Assembly: GCA_016700115.1 (NCBI GenBank)
Contig: CP064999.1
Location: 3,596,001 to 3,660,000, forward strand
DNA length: 64,000 bases
Source: Sphingobacteriales bacterium
GTDB taxonomy: Bacteria; Bacteroidota; Bacteroidia; Chitinophagales; UBA2359
Direction of reading: 5' to 3'
Part shown: one piece after another, positions 44,157 through 53,523 of the stretch
Layout: each line of letters starts with the position of its first letter
Position numbering within the stretch: the first letter of the stretch is position 1
Program-made: the position numbers and the translations under genes
The notes under the pieces: generated by a model
What the model was told of the DNA's origin: nothing
Database searches by the model: none
Seen by the model: only the letters and a program-made list of their open reading frames with translations

Positions 44157-46271
44157 TTAATATCCTCCAAAAAATTTACGCACAAACCACTCAACGGATA
44201 AGAAAAGAAGGAGCAGAAAGAACAGCCACTTCAGGTTTATCAGGGGCATTGTTTTAAAACTGCTGTATTGTACAGGTTTGATGTTGGGTTGTTGTTTAAT
44301 ATAGTTTACCAAAGAATCAATTTGTCCGGGATATACAACCTGTCCTCCGCTTTTCTGAGCCAGCGCATGTAATAATTGATGGTTCGCAATGGTTTGAAGG
44401 GTTTCTAACTGTAAGGGGGTTACCGTAAAACTGCCCTGAGCTTTATATTCTTGTCCGGCCCATGCAGTTTTTGCCAAATAAGTATAATTACCCACCGGTA
44501 ATACTCCGGCGTTTAAATAATAGGCATTTGGGGTTTTGCTAAAGGTGAAAGTGTAGTTTTTCCCGTCTTCGTTGGTGATATTTATATTTATTTCTGGCTC
44601 ATTGATCAGTTCATAACTGTCATTGTATAGTTCTGCGTCAAAACTAATGGGTTCATTTTCAGTAAACAGAGTTTTAGGTTGAGTTACCCGAAATTTTCTC
44701 TTGTCGTTTTTTACCGATAAGTATTGTACAATTTTTCCGACTATCGAATTAAAAGCGTCGTGGCTTTGTTGTTGTTTGAAATTGAAAATTCGCCACCGCC
44801 ATAGTCCTTCAGCACATAATACCCCAATTTTATAATCCGTTGCTTGTTCAAGCACCATTAAAGGATAATTTGTACTGACTGTTCCGATTTTCTGTTTCAG
44901 GAGAGTTTGCGCTGTTGGAGAAGTTTTGTATTCGCCAAAAGGAGATTGCAGGGGAGGAAGCATTTGCAGGTTTTGAATAAGCTCGGGTTCGTAGGTAAAC
45001 AGGTTGAAACTTTGCTGCATTTCGGCTTTCACCTGATTTGGGCTACCGGCTGTTTGATTTATCTGAACGATGTTTTGAACCTGATTTAGTCCACCTAAAG
45101 AGGTTTGAGAGGTTATAATAAACCATAGTGGAATTTTAGCACTTTTCAGTTGGCCAATCACAGTCGAGGCAGTATTGGCAACTGAAGGCAAACCATGTAA
45201 AACAGCCAAATCAAAATCGCGTACCGGAGCGTTGAAATTATTGATAAAAGCAGTTGTTACCTGATAGTTTTTATTTATCTCAATTGCTTGTTTGATTGCC
45301 GATAAATCGGGATGAGGGCTATTGGCAAGTAAAAGAATTTTCTGACGGCTGTCCAAAACCTCTACAAAAATATCCTGACGGTTGTTCTGATTGGTAATTT
45401 CTCCGGAAATCGGCGTTACTTGGATAGAATATTGTTGAATACCCGGGGCATCGGCATCCAAGGTAATTTCTTCGGATAATAAAAAGTTATTGGAATTTAT
45501 CCGAACCGCCTTACCTACCAGTTTTTGAGCGGTTCCTTTGCCTTTATAGACATTAAGTGAAGAGGTTTCGTTGTTGCAGTTTTTGGCAGAAACATCAATT
45601 CTGATGGTAAATTTATCGCCCAAATAGGCAATACGGTTATGCAAAACCTTGTCAATAACCAAATCACGGTGTGGGGTAGTGTCTCCTAATGCTATTGAAA
45701 ATATAGGCACATTAAAAGACGTTGTTACATATTGAGGATTGCTGCCCTGATTGTAAATTCCATCAGTTGCAAGTATGATCGCACCTATGTTTTGATTGGC
45801 GTGGTTGTTTTGCAATTCTTCGAGACTGTTGCTGATGTCTGTTACCTTTTCGTCAAACGAAAACTTCAGATCGTCTTTCAGAGCGTCCCCAAAATGGTAA
45901 GAAGATACTTTATAGTTTTCATTTAGTTGTTGAGCCAATTGGTTTACCTTTTCTTTGAAAACAACACTGTCATTAGAGGATTTAAAAGACAGACCGACTG
46001 ATTCTGAATTATCCTGTAAAATCAGAATACCCGGTTCAACAGTTTCAATGTTTCTCGATTTGAGCAAAGGTGAAAGTAACAGGAATGCAATACCTGCAAC
46101 TGTTAACATTCTGAAAAAGGCTAAACCCTTAATAAGCAGTTGTTGGTTTGGTGTAGAGTCTTTAAAAGAAGATTCTTTATAGTATAAGACAAAAGCATAG
46201 ATAAAACCTAAAAACAAGCATAACAGTATATACCAATAGGGATACTGCTCTATTACTAATGATGCTTTCAA
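44157..46271 (-). CDS. VWA-domain membrane protein
   Basis: A 704-residue protein with two N-terminal membrane helices (YWYILLCLFLGFIYAFVLYY; GLAFFRMLTVAGIAFLLLSPLL) and one near the C-terminus (LINLKWLFFLLLLFLSVEWFVRKFF). The periplasmic part contains a von Willebrand factor A domain (about 78-205). Its MIDAS motif DNSES (D-x-S-x-S) lies in LILQDNSESVG, and the conserved ATDG lies in AIILATDGIYNQG. Further domains look like a glutamine amidotransferase-like region and beta-sandwiches. Similar large BatA-like proteins in Bacteroidota are undefined functionally. The only in-frame start before the first helix is TTG (46271); the upstream in-frame stop is nine bases further, so TTG is the likely start. 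Confidence 0.8.
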   Translation of the reverse strand: MKASLVIEQYPYWYILLCLFLGFIYAFVLYYKESSFKDSTPNQQLLIKGLAFFRMLTVAGIAFLLLSPLLKSRNIETVEPGILILQDNSESVGLSFKSSNDSVVFKEKVNQLAQQLNENYKVSSYHFGDALKDDLKFSFDEKVTDISNSLEELQNNHANQNIGAIILATDGIYNQGSNPQYVTTSFNVPIFSIALGDTTPHRDLVIDKVLHNRIAYLGDKFTIRIDVSAKNCNNETSSLNVYKGKGTAQKLVGKAVRINSNNFLLSEEITLDADAPGIQQYSIQVTPISGEITNQNNRQDIFVEVLDSRQKILLLANSPHPDLSAIKQAIEINKNYQVTTAFINNFNAPVRDFDLAVLHGLPSVANTASTVIGQLKSAKIPLWFIITSQTSLGGLNQVQNIVQINQTAGSPNQVKAEMQQSFNLFTYEPELIQNLQMLPPLQSPFGEYKTSPTAQTLLKQKIGTVSTNYPLMVLEQATDYKIGVLCAEGLWRWRIFNFKQQQSHDAFNSIVGKIVQYLSVKNDKRKFRVTQPKTLFTENEPISFDAELYNDSYELINEPEININITNEDGKNYTFTFSKTPNAYYLNAGVLPVGNYTYLAKTAWAGQEYKAQGSFTVTPLQLETLQTIANHQLLHALAQKSGGQVVYPGQIDSLVNYIKQQPNIKPVQYSSFKTMPLINLKWLFFLLLLFLSVEWFVRKFFGGY

Positions 46272-46357
46272 AATAGAATGCTATTTTTTTTGGGGTTTCA
46301 AACTCTTTTCACAAGTTTGAACGAAGTGGTTAAATACATTTTCTATAATTCAGGCTG

Positions 46358-46365
46358 CAAATATA
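46358..46365 (-). promoter_or_regulatory. Candidate -7 box (TATATTTG) for the VWA gene
   Basis: Perfect TAnnTTTG on the minus strand, about 80 nt before the TTG start at 46271. No TTG element sits at the standard upstream spacing. Confidence 0.3.
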
Positions 46366-46511
46366 ATGCAAGATGAATGGAAAGAAAGAAAAACAAATGA
46401 CCCAATTGTGTATGAACTTGAATTGGTACAGGGAAATTTGATTTTATTTTCTTTTTTAAATTCTCACATACAAATCAATATTTTTTTACACTATTAAACG
46501 GGTAATCTTTA

Positions 46512-46522
46512 AAAAACGGCAA
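46512..46522 (+). repeat. Probable target-site duplication, left copy
   Basis: AAAAACGGCAA, identical in the same orientation to 47931-47941 on the other side of the transposase gene. Eleven bp fits the 9-12 bp duplications known for the IS4 family. Confidence 0.5.
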
Positions 46523-46617
46523 AAAACAATTGTAAGCCCTTTATTTTCAAGGAATTTTTCCAAGCCTTCAAAAACCTACCCCCCTCTATTTTAGAATAAA
46601 TCAATTTGGATACTGGG

Positions 46618-47811
46618 CTATTTGTTTCGTTTTTTGAGCTTGCTGTAAGCTCTTCGGCTGTTTTGCACCATCCAAAATATTTCAAGATAACTGATTAGAT
46701 GAATTCTAATGAGTGCTGCAATGGTTGAAAAGGCTTTTTTGCTCTCTGATTTTACCCGAAGCACTTGCAGTAAAAGTTGTGCAATCAGGGTACACCAGAT
46801 TTGAGTTTTGATGCCGTTCTCTGTTTCGGAATAAAAGTAATGCAGCTGAAAATTCTGCTTGAGCTTCTTGAAAAGCAACTCAATGTTCCATCGCAGCTTG
46901 TATAGATAGGCGACTTCTTCATGGCTTATCTCAAAATTATTGGTGATAAAGTCATACATACGCCCTTTTTCATCCCTGTAAGTTACCTTTCGAAGGCGCA
47001 AAGTCTTTTCTTGTTTATCTTCTTTGTATGCAAGTAAGATGCGTTCTTCCGACAAAACACCCGCTTGGTTCTTTGCCGGCTCTGCTGTAAATAAAACTTC
47101 CTGTGTCTGATAAACAGCATTCTTTTTCAAACGGCATACAAAATTGATTTGTCGTTCTGTCCATTGAGCAAATTGAAGATAATGGTTGTAAGCCCTGTCA
47201 AACACAACCATGCTGTGAGGCGACAGATGCAAATATTGCAGAAAATTCTTGTCATGCTGTTTAGCTTCACTGATTTTTACAAAATCTGGCGTATCACTGT
47301 GGGCATCAATCATCATATGAACCTTCAGTCCGCCTTTTTTCTTCCCTTCATTCTTGAGATTGCGACCAACTCCTTTCATAATGTTCGAAAAAAGGCGTAT
47401 CGTACTTGAATCGAAAATGAAAAGTTTGGAAAAGGAGACATTCCCAATCCGGCTGACCGACAAAATAGGCTTAAAATGATCGAGTAACATAAAATAAACG
47501 GCTTGGTAAAATTCATTGTCTCGACCTCTAAGACCATCGCCTGCCGTACTCTTTGCCGGTGATTTATCCATGCCCAAATGATTGAGTTTGCCTGTTAAAC
47601 CCTGCATACCATCACAGATTTCACCCATAGAATCACATCGACTCAATATCCCGAATAACATCGTAACAAGTTGTGTCCACGAATCATAGGTCTTGTAATA
47701 ATGATCTGATTGGTACTTATTAACAAGCAAATCAAATTTGTTGCGTGGAACAAATTCCAATAACTGTTTGAATATCGGCTGACCGACTAAATGCTTATCT
47801 TTGTCTCTCAT
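46618..47811 (-). CDS. IS4-family transposase
   Basis: A 397-residue DDE transposase. I start it at the ATG at 47811 (MRDKDKHLVGQPIFKQLLEFVP); a TTG 24 nt upstream is unlikely. The N-terminal region (FKQLLEFVPRNKFDLLVNKY) is the small DUF4372-like DNA-binding domain frequent in Bacteroidota IS4 relatives. Catalytic residues: first Asp in LFIFDSSTIRLF, second Asp in VVFDRAYNHY, and Glu in the IS4 hallmark Y-x2-R-x3-E-x6-K, read as YKLRWNIELLFKKLK. All are present and the frame is intact, so the element may still be active. The C-terminus is basic (SRRAYSKLKKRNK). Confidence 0.92.
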   Translation of the reverse strand: MRDKDKHLVGQPIFKQLLEFVPRNKFDLLVNKYQSDHYYKTYDSWTQLVTMLFGILSRCDSMGEICDGMQGLTGKLNHLGMDKSPAKSTAGDGLRGRDNEFYQAVYFMLLDHFKPILSVSRIGNVSFSKLFIFDSSTIRLFSNIMKGVGRNLKNEGKKKGGLKVHMMIDAHSDTPDFVKISEAKQHDKNFLQYLHLSPHSMVVFDRAYNHYLQFAQWTERQINFVCRLKKNAVYQTQEVLFTAEPAKNQAGVLSEERILLAYKEDKQEKTLRLRKVTYRDEKGRMYDFITNNFEISHEEVAYLYKLRWNIELLFKKLKQNFQLHYFYSETENGIKTQIWCTLIAQLLLQVLRVKSESKKAFSTIAALIRIHLISYLEIFWMVQNSRRAYSKLKKRNK

Positions 47812-47841
47812 ATTTTTAGTTTGTAGTAGAACCAAAATATG

Positions 47842-47874
47842 AAAAAAGGAGCTTGCCCCGATGGGCAGCTCCTT
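47842..47874 (-). terminator. Inward-facing terminator just upstream of the transposase start
   Basis: On the minus strand the stem AGGAGCTGCCC pairs with GGGCAAGCTCCT (one bulged base) around an ATCG loop and is followed by six T residues. It lies 31 bp before the transposase ATG, inside the element, so it would stop transcripts entering from the upstream gene. Confidence 0.7.
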
Positions 47875-47930
47875 AATTTATTTTTTGTCGGTTAGTAGTG
47901 ATTTTTTTATTTTACAAGCAAGTAAAACAT

Positions 47931-47941
47931 AAAAACGGCAA
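47931..47941 (+). repeat. Probable target-site duplication, right copy
   Basis: AAAAACGGCAA, the partner of 46512-46522. It is also the outer part of the left arm of the terminator hairpin at 47931-47971. Confidence 0.5.
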
Positions 47942-47971
47942 GAAAAGTTGATATCCCTTCTTGCCGTTTTT
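47931..47971 (-). terminator. Terminator of the 48001-50625 gene
   Basis: Perfect 14-bp stem AAAAACGGCAAGAA (47931-47944) and TTCTTGCCGTTTTT (47958-47971) with a 13-nt loop, 29 bp past the stop codon of the minus-strand surface-protein gene. The run of T on both strands makes it bidirectional. Confidence 0.85.
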
Positions 47972-48000
47972 GATACTGATGTTAATTATTGCGCAGCCCG

Positions 48001-50625
48001 TTATCTTATCAGGGTTACATTGCCTTTTGCAACTTTAAGTTGATTATTGCCCAATTCGAAGTATTCTATATAGTAAACATATACTCCGACCGGTTGTTGT
48101 TCATCTTTCATCATTCCATTCCAACCTTCATTTAGGTTGCCTGTATTTTCATACACCAATTGGCCCCAACGGTTATAGATAGCGAACAGTTGCAGTGAAG
48201 TTACATCGCGAGATGCTATGCGAAGAATGTCGTTAATACCATCGTTGTTTGGAGAAAATGCGGAAGGCACTAATAATCTTGGTGGTTCAACAACATATAC
48301 CATGACCGAAGTTTCGCTTACACAACCTAATGGGGTAGTTACAGTTGCTGTAAATTCTGTTGTTTGTCCGGGTTTTACAAAAACAGTAGCTTGATTTGGG
48401 TCAGTTATGAATGAAGCAGGTGCCCATGAATAAGTATCACCTTCTATTCCACCACTTACTGAAATAGAAACTCCGGAACCTTCAACGATACTATCCTGTT
48501 GAGCAATTTGTAAACTTCTCGGATAATCTAATGTTAAGGTGATTTCATCTGTTACTTCACATCCATTGGCATCTATAGCTGTTACCGTGTAGGTTTGAAC
48601 GGTTGAATTGCTGACCGAAAGGTCTATTTGAGGCTGTGAAGATGTGGCATCGTCCAAGCCTGTTGCCGGCGACCATTGATAAGTGTATCCTGTTAAAGGA
48701 GGTTCACCTAAGGTTCCAGAATATGTTTCACAACCTGAAAAATCAGTACCTGCACTAACAACAGGAGTACTGACAACAACACTCCTCGTCGTGGTTTGAG
48801 AACATGCCCCGACTGCGGTAGTAACAGTATAGGTGATGTCTTCTGTGGTTGTAACAGTAGGATTTGGACAGTCAGTGCAGCTTAATCCGGTTGCGGGACT
48901 CCAATTGAATGAATCAGCACCTGAAACGCCTAAATCTAACACTAATGTTTCTCCGTTACAGACGGTAAAGGTTTCAGGTACTAAACCCAAATCTCCGTTG
49001 CCTACATTGACTGTTACAGGTAATTGTGTTTCGCATCCAACGGAGTCAAATATTCTTACAATATAAGAAGTAGTATCTGTTCCGGTAAAAGTTGGGTTTG
49101 GACAGTTACTGCAACTCAAATCAGTAGTAGGGGTCCATAAATAAAATAAACCCCCTGAGGCATTAAACTGAACGGGTTGTCCTATACAGGTATTATATTC
49201 AGGAGGCACCTGTGGGTCGGCATTATCGTCCATAATAAACTGCACATAAGTGGTATCAATACAAGGACCTACTGAGGTGATTGCAGTATAGGTGATGCTG
49301 TTTAAGGGCGAGGCTATCGGAAAGCAACTTGTCGGATCATCTAAAAAATCAGATGGAATCCATTGACATATTATTCCTCCGGAAAGCCCTAATTGAACAG
49401 CACTTCCGGGACAGGTCAAAATAGGAGAATTCCCGGCATCGGCAACAATGTTGTCTTGTATAAATAACTCTACACTATCTAACACACCGGAAGTACAAAA
49501 TCCGGGATTGATAATTTTTATTTGAACAGATTCCAACCCTTCTAACACTCCATCTGCAAAAGGAGATATAATTAACTGATAGGCAGTATCTCCGGGATAT
49601 AGGATAATACTATCGGGGATAGACAAATAATCAATTCCGTTTGTCGCAGTACCCGAAACTTCAAAATAAATCACAGAGGTATCGTTTGGTGCAAAGTCAA
49701 CAGAGAAATCAATTATACCATCCACACATCCTTCAACCGCATTTAAAAATCCGGCACTTGCCAAAGCAGTACTTGCACTAAGCGTAACTTTATTGGTTGT
49801 TAAACTTCCGGCTTCTATAAATACTCCGGAGTCTAAGGTAGAATCCAAATCATCGGCAACTACTAATTTCAGAGAATAAGTCTGACAAGGTACAACCGCT
49901 GCTCTTGCTTCCAATACAACGGTAAAGCCATCGTACTGAATATAATAATCATTTGAATTGTTTGGGAAAGTTGTTCCTGTGCCATTATTGACATAATAGG
50001 CCGAATTATCAACATCGTTAACATTGTTAATAGAAACATAAGTACTTGTGCCCGGAATGATTGCTATGTTTTCCATCACGTAATTGCCACCTGCCGGATT
50101 AGGGCCGGAGATATAAAAAGCAAAGACATCATTAAAAGAGCCGACAAATTCCAGATATTCTTCTGACCCGAACACATAGTTAAATTTAAGCGTATCGGCA
50201 GCTACTTCAACATCAAGATATAGGGCACAAGCATCATTTGTGCCTAATACACCCGGAATCAAATCGAGATCAGGATCGCCGGGATCTCCAATAGAACTTG
50301 CTGCACCTCCGGCATCATTTGGGCCGATGGCATTGTCAATGCAACCGGAAGTCAACAACACACCTGCTTCCAAACCTAAATTACAATTCTGACATTCAAA
50401 GTACCCATACGATCTTCCGCTATCGCAACCAAAAGCCCCACTTGCATCAGCACAGTCAAAAACTACGTTTGAGATTGTAACTCCTTCGCCGGCCAATGTT
50501 TGTGCTAAGGATAAATCATCCATTGTTCCATCAACCAGCAATTGTGCTGAGGCATTTTGAGCGTTTAAAAACAACAAACTTCCAAAAAGTAAGAGTAAAG
50601 AAAAGTTGTGTAAATATAATTTCAT
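48001..50625 (-). CDS. Secreted choice-of-anchor L protein with type IX (CHU_C) sorting domain
   Basis: An 874-residue surface or secreted protein. A signal peptide ends NASAQ (about 27). A choice-of-anchor L domain covers about 30-270 (NVVFDCADASGAFG, FNYVFGSEEYLEFV, FNDVFAFYISGPN, IAIIPGTSTYVSINNVND). A Calx-beta-like domain follows to about 390, then about five Ig/PKD-like repeats with paired cysteines (LSCTDCPNPTVTTTEDITYTVT). The C-terminal sorting domain of type B is clear (LVPSAFSPNNDGINDILRI, IYNRWGQLVYE, GVYVYYIEYF, KGNVTLIR). It shares its N-terminal and C-terminal domains with the giant protein at 1190-12064. It is a smaller paralogue without SprB repeats. Function probably adhesion or surface structure. 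Confidence 0.9.
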   Translation of the reverse strand: MKLYLHNFSLLLLFGSLLFLNAQNASAQLLVDGTMDDLSLAQTLAGEGVTISNVVFDCADASGAFGCDSGRSYGYFECQNCNLGLEAGVLLTSGCIDNAIGPNDAGGAASSIGDPGDPDLDLIPGVLGTNDACALYLDVEVAADTLKFNYVFGSEEYLEFVGSFNDVFAFYISGPNPAGGNYVMENIAIIPGTSTYVSINNVNDVDNSAYYVNNGTGTTFPNNSNDYYIQYDGFTVVLEARAAVVPCQTYSLKLVVADDLDSTLDSGVFIEAGSLTTNKVTLSASTALASAGFLNAVEGCVDGIIDFSVDFAPNDTSVIYFEVSGTATNGIDYLSIPDSIILYPGDTAYQLIISPFADGVLEGLESVQIKIINPGFCTSGVLDSVELFIQDNIVADAGNSPILTCPGSAVQLGLSGGIICQWIPSDFLDDPTSCFPIASPLNSITYTAITSVGPCIDTTYVQFIMDDNADPQVPPEYNTCIGQPVQFNASGGLFYLWTPTTDLSCSNCPNPTFTGTDTTSYIVRIFDSVGCETQLPVTVNVGNGDLGLVPETFTVCNGETLVLDLGVSGADSFNWSPATGLSCTDCPNPTVTTTEDITYTVTTAVGACSQTTTRSVVVSTPVVSAGTDFSGCETYSGTLGEPPLTGYTYQWSPATGLDDATSSQPQIDLSVSNSTVQTYTVTAIDANGCEVTDEITLTLDYPRSLQIAQQDSIVEGSGVSISVSGGIEGDTYSWAPASFITDPNQATVFVKPGQTTEFTATVTTPLGCVSETSVMVYVVEPPRLLVPSAFSPNNDGINDILRIASRDVTSLQLFAIYNRWGQLVYENTGNLNEGWNGMMKDEQQPVGVYVYYIEYFELGNNQLKVAKGNVTLIR

Positions 50626-51097
50626 AGTTAAATTTTTTGTGAGATTAGTTGATTGTTGAGTTGGTTAGTATTAAAAAGGTTACTGAAAAGTAAAATTAGG
50701 TAAATTTAATGAGGTAAAAAGAAGTCTTTTCTATTATTTTCTCGATTTGTCGTTTATCAAGCCAATTTTACACTAATACAGGTATATTTCCGGCAAAGGT
50801 AGTCTAATTATGTTTTATTTAATAGATACCATTTTGGCAAAGTCCTTAGCAAGTCAATTTTTGTTATTATTCAACTTTCAAATTTAGTTCTGCTATTTAA
50901 GAAAAGTAGTTTTATTTAATTCATTAAACAGAGGGCAAATTCTATAATCATTAGAGGTTAATTAGAAGTGGCAGAAATAATTTCCCTTAAATCAATCGTC
51001 AGGAGTTTAAGATTCAGTAATTTTGCAATTCTGATTGTTATTTTCAGTATCTTTAAGTTTTAAGTTTGTTCTATTTTCCATTTTAAATTCAGGTATT
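50626..51097. other. Divergent intergenic region, 472 bp
   Basis: AT-rich spacer between the choice-of-anchor L gene (-) and rocD (+). It contains a candidate rocD promoter (51023-51055) and a perfect minus-strand TACCTTTG box at 50794-50801, without its upstream TTG. No RNA gene or repeat was found. Confidence 0.5.
51023..51055 (+). promoter_or_regulatory. Candidate promoter for rocD
   Basis: TTG (51023-51025), a 22-nt spacer, then TATCTTTA (51048-51055), one mismatch from TAnnTTTG. It leaves a leader of about 35 nt before the ATG at 51098 and places the upstream TTG codon at 51035 within the promoter. Confidence 0.4.
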
Positions 51098-52336
51098 ATG
51101 CAACAGGTATTAACAGAAACTCAACACTATATTGAATTAGAAAACCGATATGGCGCACATAATTACCATCCAATGCCGGTGGTGCTGTCCAAAGGCGAAG
51201 GAGTGTTTGTATGGGATGTTGAAGGCAACAAATATTATGATTTTCTATCGGCTTATTCAGCAGTAAATCAGGGGCATTGCCACCCAAAAATTATCAACGC
51301 TCTGGTTGAACAGGCACAAGAATTAACCTTGACTTCAAGGGCTTTCTATAACAATATATTGGGAAAATACGAAGAATATTTAACCAAGCTGTTAGGCTAT
51401 GACAAAGTTCTGCCCATGAATACAGGAGTTGAAGGCGGTGAAACTGCTATAAAACTCGCTCGGAAATGGGCATATCAGGTTAAGCAAGTACCTGAAAACA
51501 AAGCACGTATTATTTTCGTAGAAGGCAATTTCTGGGGCCGTACATTAGCTGCTATTTCTTCTTCTACCGACCCGTCCAGCTATAGAGGATTTGGGCCATA
51601 CATGCCAGGATTTGAGATTATACCTTATAATGACCTCGCTTCGTTGGAAAAAGCTTTGCAAGATCCCAATGTTGCAGCTTTTATGGTTGAACCAATTCAG
51701 GGAGAAGCAGGAGTTATTGTTCCTGAAGACGGGTATTTAAAAAAGGCTTATGATTTGTGCAGGGAATATAATGTTTTGTTTATTGCTGATGAAGTACAGA
51801 CCGGTTTGGCAAGAACCGGAAAAATGTTGTGTTGTGACCATGAAGGGGTAAGGCCGGATATTCTTATTTTAGGCAAAGCACTTTCAGGAGGAGTTTTACC
51901 TGTATCTGCAGTTTTATGCGATGATGAAATCATGCTTTGTATTCACCCGGGAGAACACGGCTCTACTTATGGAGGTAATCCTTTAGCTTGTCGTGTTGCT
52001 ATGGCTGCTCTTGAGGTTTTAGTCGAAGAGGACATGGCTAAAAATGCCGATAGATTGGGAAATATATTAAGGGATGAACTCAGGGCGATTCAATCTCCGT
52101 TAATTCGCGAAATTAGAGGGAAGGGTTTGCTCAATGCAATCGAAATAAATTGCGATGAAGATTCTCAGTTGGCGTGGAATTTTTGCCTTAAACTCAAAGA
52201 AAAAGGTTTATTAGCCAAACCTACTCATGGAAACAAAATACGTTTTGCACCCCCTTTGGTAATTACTGAAGCACAGATTTATGACTGTATTGAGATTATC
52301 AGACAGGCAATCAAAGAAGTGGAGGTAAAAATTTAA
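51098..52336 (+). CDS. rocD: Ornithine--oxo-acid transaminase
   Basis: A 412-residue class III PLP aminotransferase converting ornithine and 2-oxoglutarate to glutamate semialdehyde and glutamate, in arginine/ornithine breakdown and proline metabolism. I start at the ATG at 51098 (MQQVLTETQHYIELENRYGAHNY), which matches ornithine aminotransferases. Signatures: HPMPVVLSKGEGVFVWDVEG, MNTGVEGGETAIKLARKW, EPIQGEAGVIVPEDGYL, FIADEVQTGLARTG (PLP-ring Asp) and ILGKALSGG with the PLP lysine. HGSTYGGNPLACRVAMAAL follows. Complete and typical length. The next gene (GT9) is 82 bp downstream on the same strand, but with no functional link. Confidence 0.95.
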   Translation: MQQVLTETQHYIELENRYGAHNYHPMPVVLSKGEGVFVWDVEGNKYYDFLSAYSAVNQGHCHPKIINALVEQAQELTLTSRAFYNNILGKYEEYLTKLLGYDKVLPMNTGVEGGETAIKLARKWAYQVKQVPENKARIIFVEGNFWGRTLAAISSSTDPSSYRGFGPYMPGFEIIPYNDLASLEKALQDPNVAAFMVEPIQGEAGVIVPEDGYLKKAYDLCREYNVLFIADEVQTGLARTGKMLCCDHEGVRPDILILGKALSGGVLPVSAVLCDDEIMLCIHPGEHGSTYGGNPLACRVAMAALEVLVEEDMAKNADRLGNILRDELRAIQSPLIREIRGKGLLNAIEINCDEDSQLAWNFCLKLKEKGLLAKPTHGNKIRFAPPLVITEAQIYDCIEIIRQAIKEVEVKI

Positions 52337-52418
52337 GTTTACTGTTTGAAGTTAAATTTCAAAACAGCGATTTACTTTCTTGCGTAGGTATATATTAATG
52401 CCTGTGTTATCTTTTTCT

Positions 52419-53501
52419 ATGAAGATTCTTTTGTCAGCCTTTACCGGTTTGGGAAATTTTGTGCTAAAAACACCGATGATTCAGGCATGGACAAAGCTTT
52501 ACCCGGATGATGAAATTCATTTATTGGCGGGTAATGCTTTCGGAGCGGAATTTGTATTGCATCGAAGTCCACTCATTTCAAAAACTCATTTCATTTCAGT
52601 TAATGCTTCAGGTTTTGAAAAATTCGCCTTTTTCCGAAGCCTGAGAGCTGAGAAATTTGATGTAGCGGTATTACCTTTTGATGCACAGCCTAACTTTTTG
52701 GTGGCAGGCACTTATATTGCCCGTATTCCTTTGAGAATCAGACATTTGCACCCGGCAGTTTTGTCGAATCGCTTTAAAGCTGTCGCGACTATTTTTTTAA
52801 GCACTAAAACTCATTTAGTACCTGTTTTAGCCGGAAGACATGAAACAGATTTAAATATGGATTTGTTGCGGGCCTATCACCGGCAACCTGTAACCGATGT
52901 TTTCCCTACTATTGTAAATTGGCAGGAGCATCCTGAAGTTCTGTCAAAATATAATCTTCAAAGTAACCAATACCTGTTAATTCAACCCGGTGCAGCAAAC
53001 GGATTGTTTAAAGTAAAAGCTTGGCCCCCACAACATTTTGGAAAGCTGATTAGTCAATTGCACGAAAACTTTTCACAATACAAAATTGTACTTGTCGGAG
53101 ATCAAGGGGATCTCGATACAAACATTTCTGAATTGTATCAATACTTGCCTGAAAAAGTTAAATCGGTCGTCATAAATACGGCGGGGGAGACAAATATTCC
53201 TGATTTGCTCACTTTAATAAAAGGGGCTTCGTTGATAGTTTGCCACGATTCGGGAACTATGCACCTTGCTGATGCACTTGAGAAACCTCTAATCGCTTTA
53301 TATGGTCCTACTGACTTTAGCAGAACAAGGCCTTTAAAACCCACTTCAACCGTTTTGTTTGCAAAGGGCAATTATTTTAATGCCATGTACAATTTCAAAT
53401 ATACTGAAAGCGAACTGTCAGAAATGGGTATAGGTTATGAAGCGATGGCAAATCTAAGTGTTGATGAAGTTCTGAAAAGCATAACAGATAAGCTACAATA
53501 A
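52419..53501 (+). CDS. Glycosyltransferase family 9 protein (heptosyltransferase-like)
   Basis: A 360-residue GT9 enzyme starting at ATG 52419 (MKILLSAFTGLGNFVLKTPMIQ); an ATG at 52398 would add seven residues. GT9 enzymes add heptose or related sugars to lipopolysaccharide core using ADP-activated donors. The C-terminal Rossmann half shows the family pattern: LIQPGAANGLFKVKAWPPQHFGKLI, VVINTAGETNIPDLLTLIKGASLIVCHDSGTMHLADAL, and PLIALYGPTDFSRTRP. The N-terminal half has the G-x-G-x2-V-L-x-TP motif used by GT9 members to bind the acceptor. Sugar and acceptor cannot be deduced. It ends 22 bp from a convergent gene with no clear terminator. Confidence 0.9.
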   Translation: MKILLSAFTGLGNFVLKTPMIQAWTKLYPDDEIHLLAGNAFGAEFVLHRSPLISKTHFISVNASGFEKFAFFRSLRAEKFDVAVLPFDAQPNFLVAGTYIARIPLRIRHLHPAVLSNRFKAVATIFLSTKTHLVPVLAGRHETDLNMDLLRAYHRQPVTDVFPTIVNWQEHPEVLSKYNLQSNQYLLIQPGAANGLFKVKAWPPQHFGKLISQLHENFSQYKIVLVGDQGDLDTNISELYQYLPEKVKSVVINTAGETNIPDLLTLIKGASLIVCHDSGTMHLADALEKPLIALYGPTDFSRTRPLKPTSTVLFAKGNYFNAMYNFKYTESELSEMGIGYEAMANLSVDEVLKSITDKLQ

Positions 53502-53523
53502 CGAAATATTGGCTGAAACTTTT

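Larger units (their letters stand above)
46523..47930 (-). mobile_element. IS4-family insertion sequence (ends inferred from direct repeats)
   Basis: About 1408 bp bounded by identical 11-bp direct repeats and containing one intact IS4-type transposase gene plus an upstream terminator. I could not find convincing terminal inverted repeats just inside these limits, so the boundaries are provisional. An alternative reading takes 46512-46522 and 47961-47971 as inverted ends. Confidence 0.5.
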
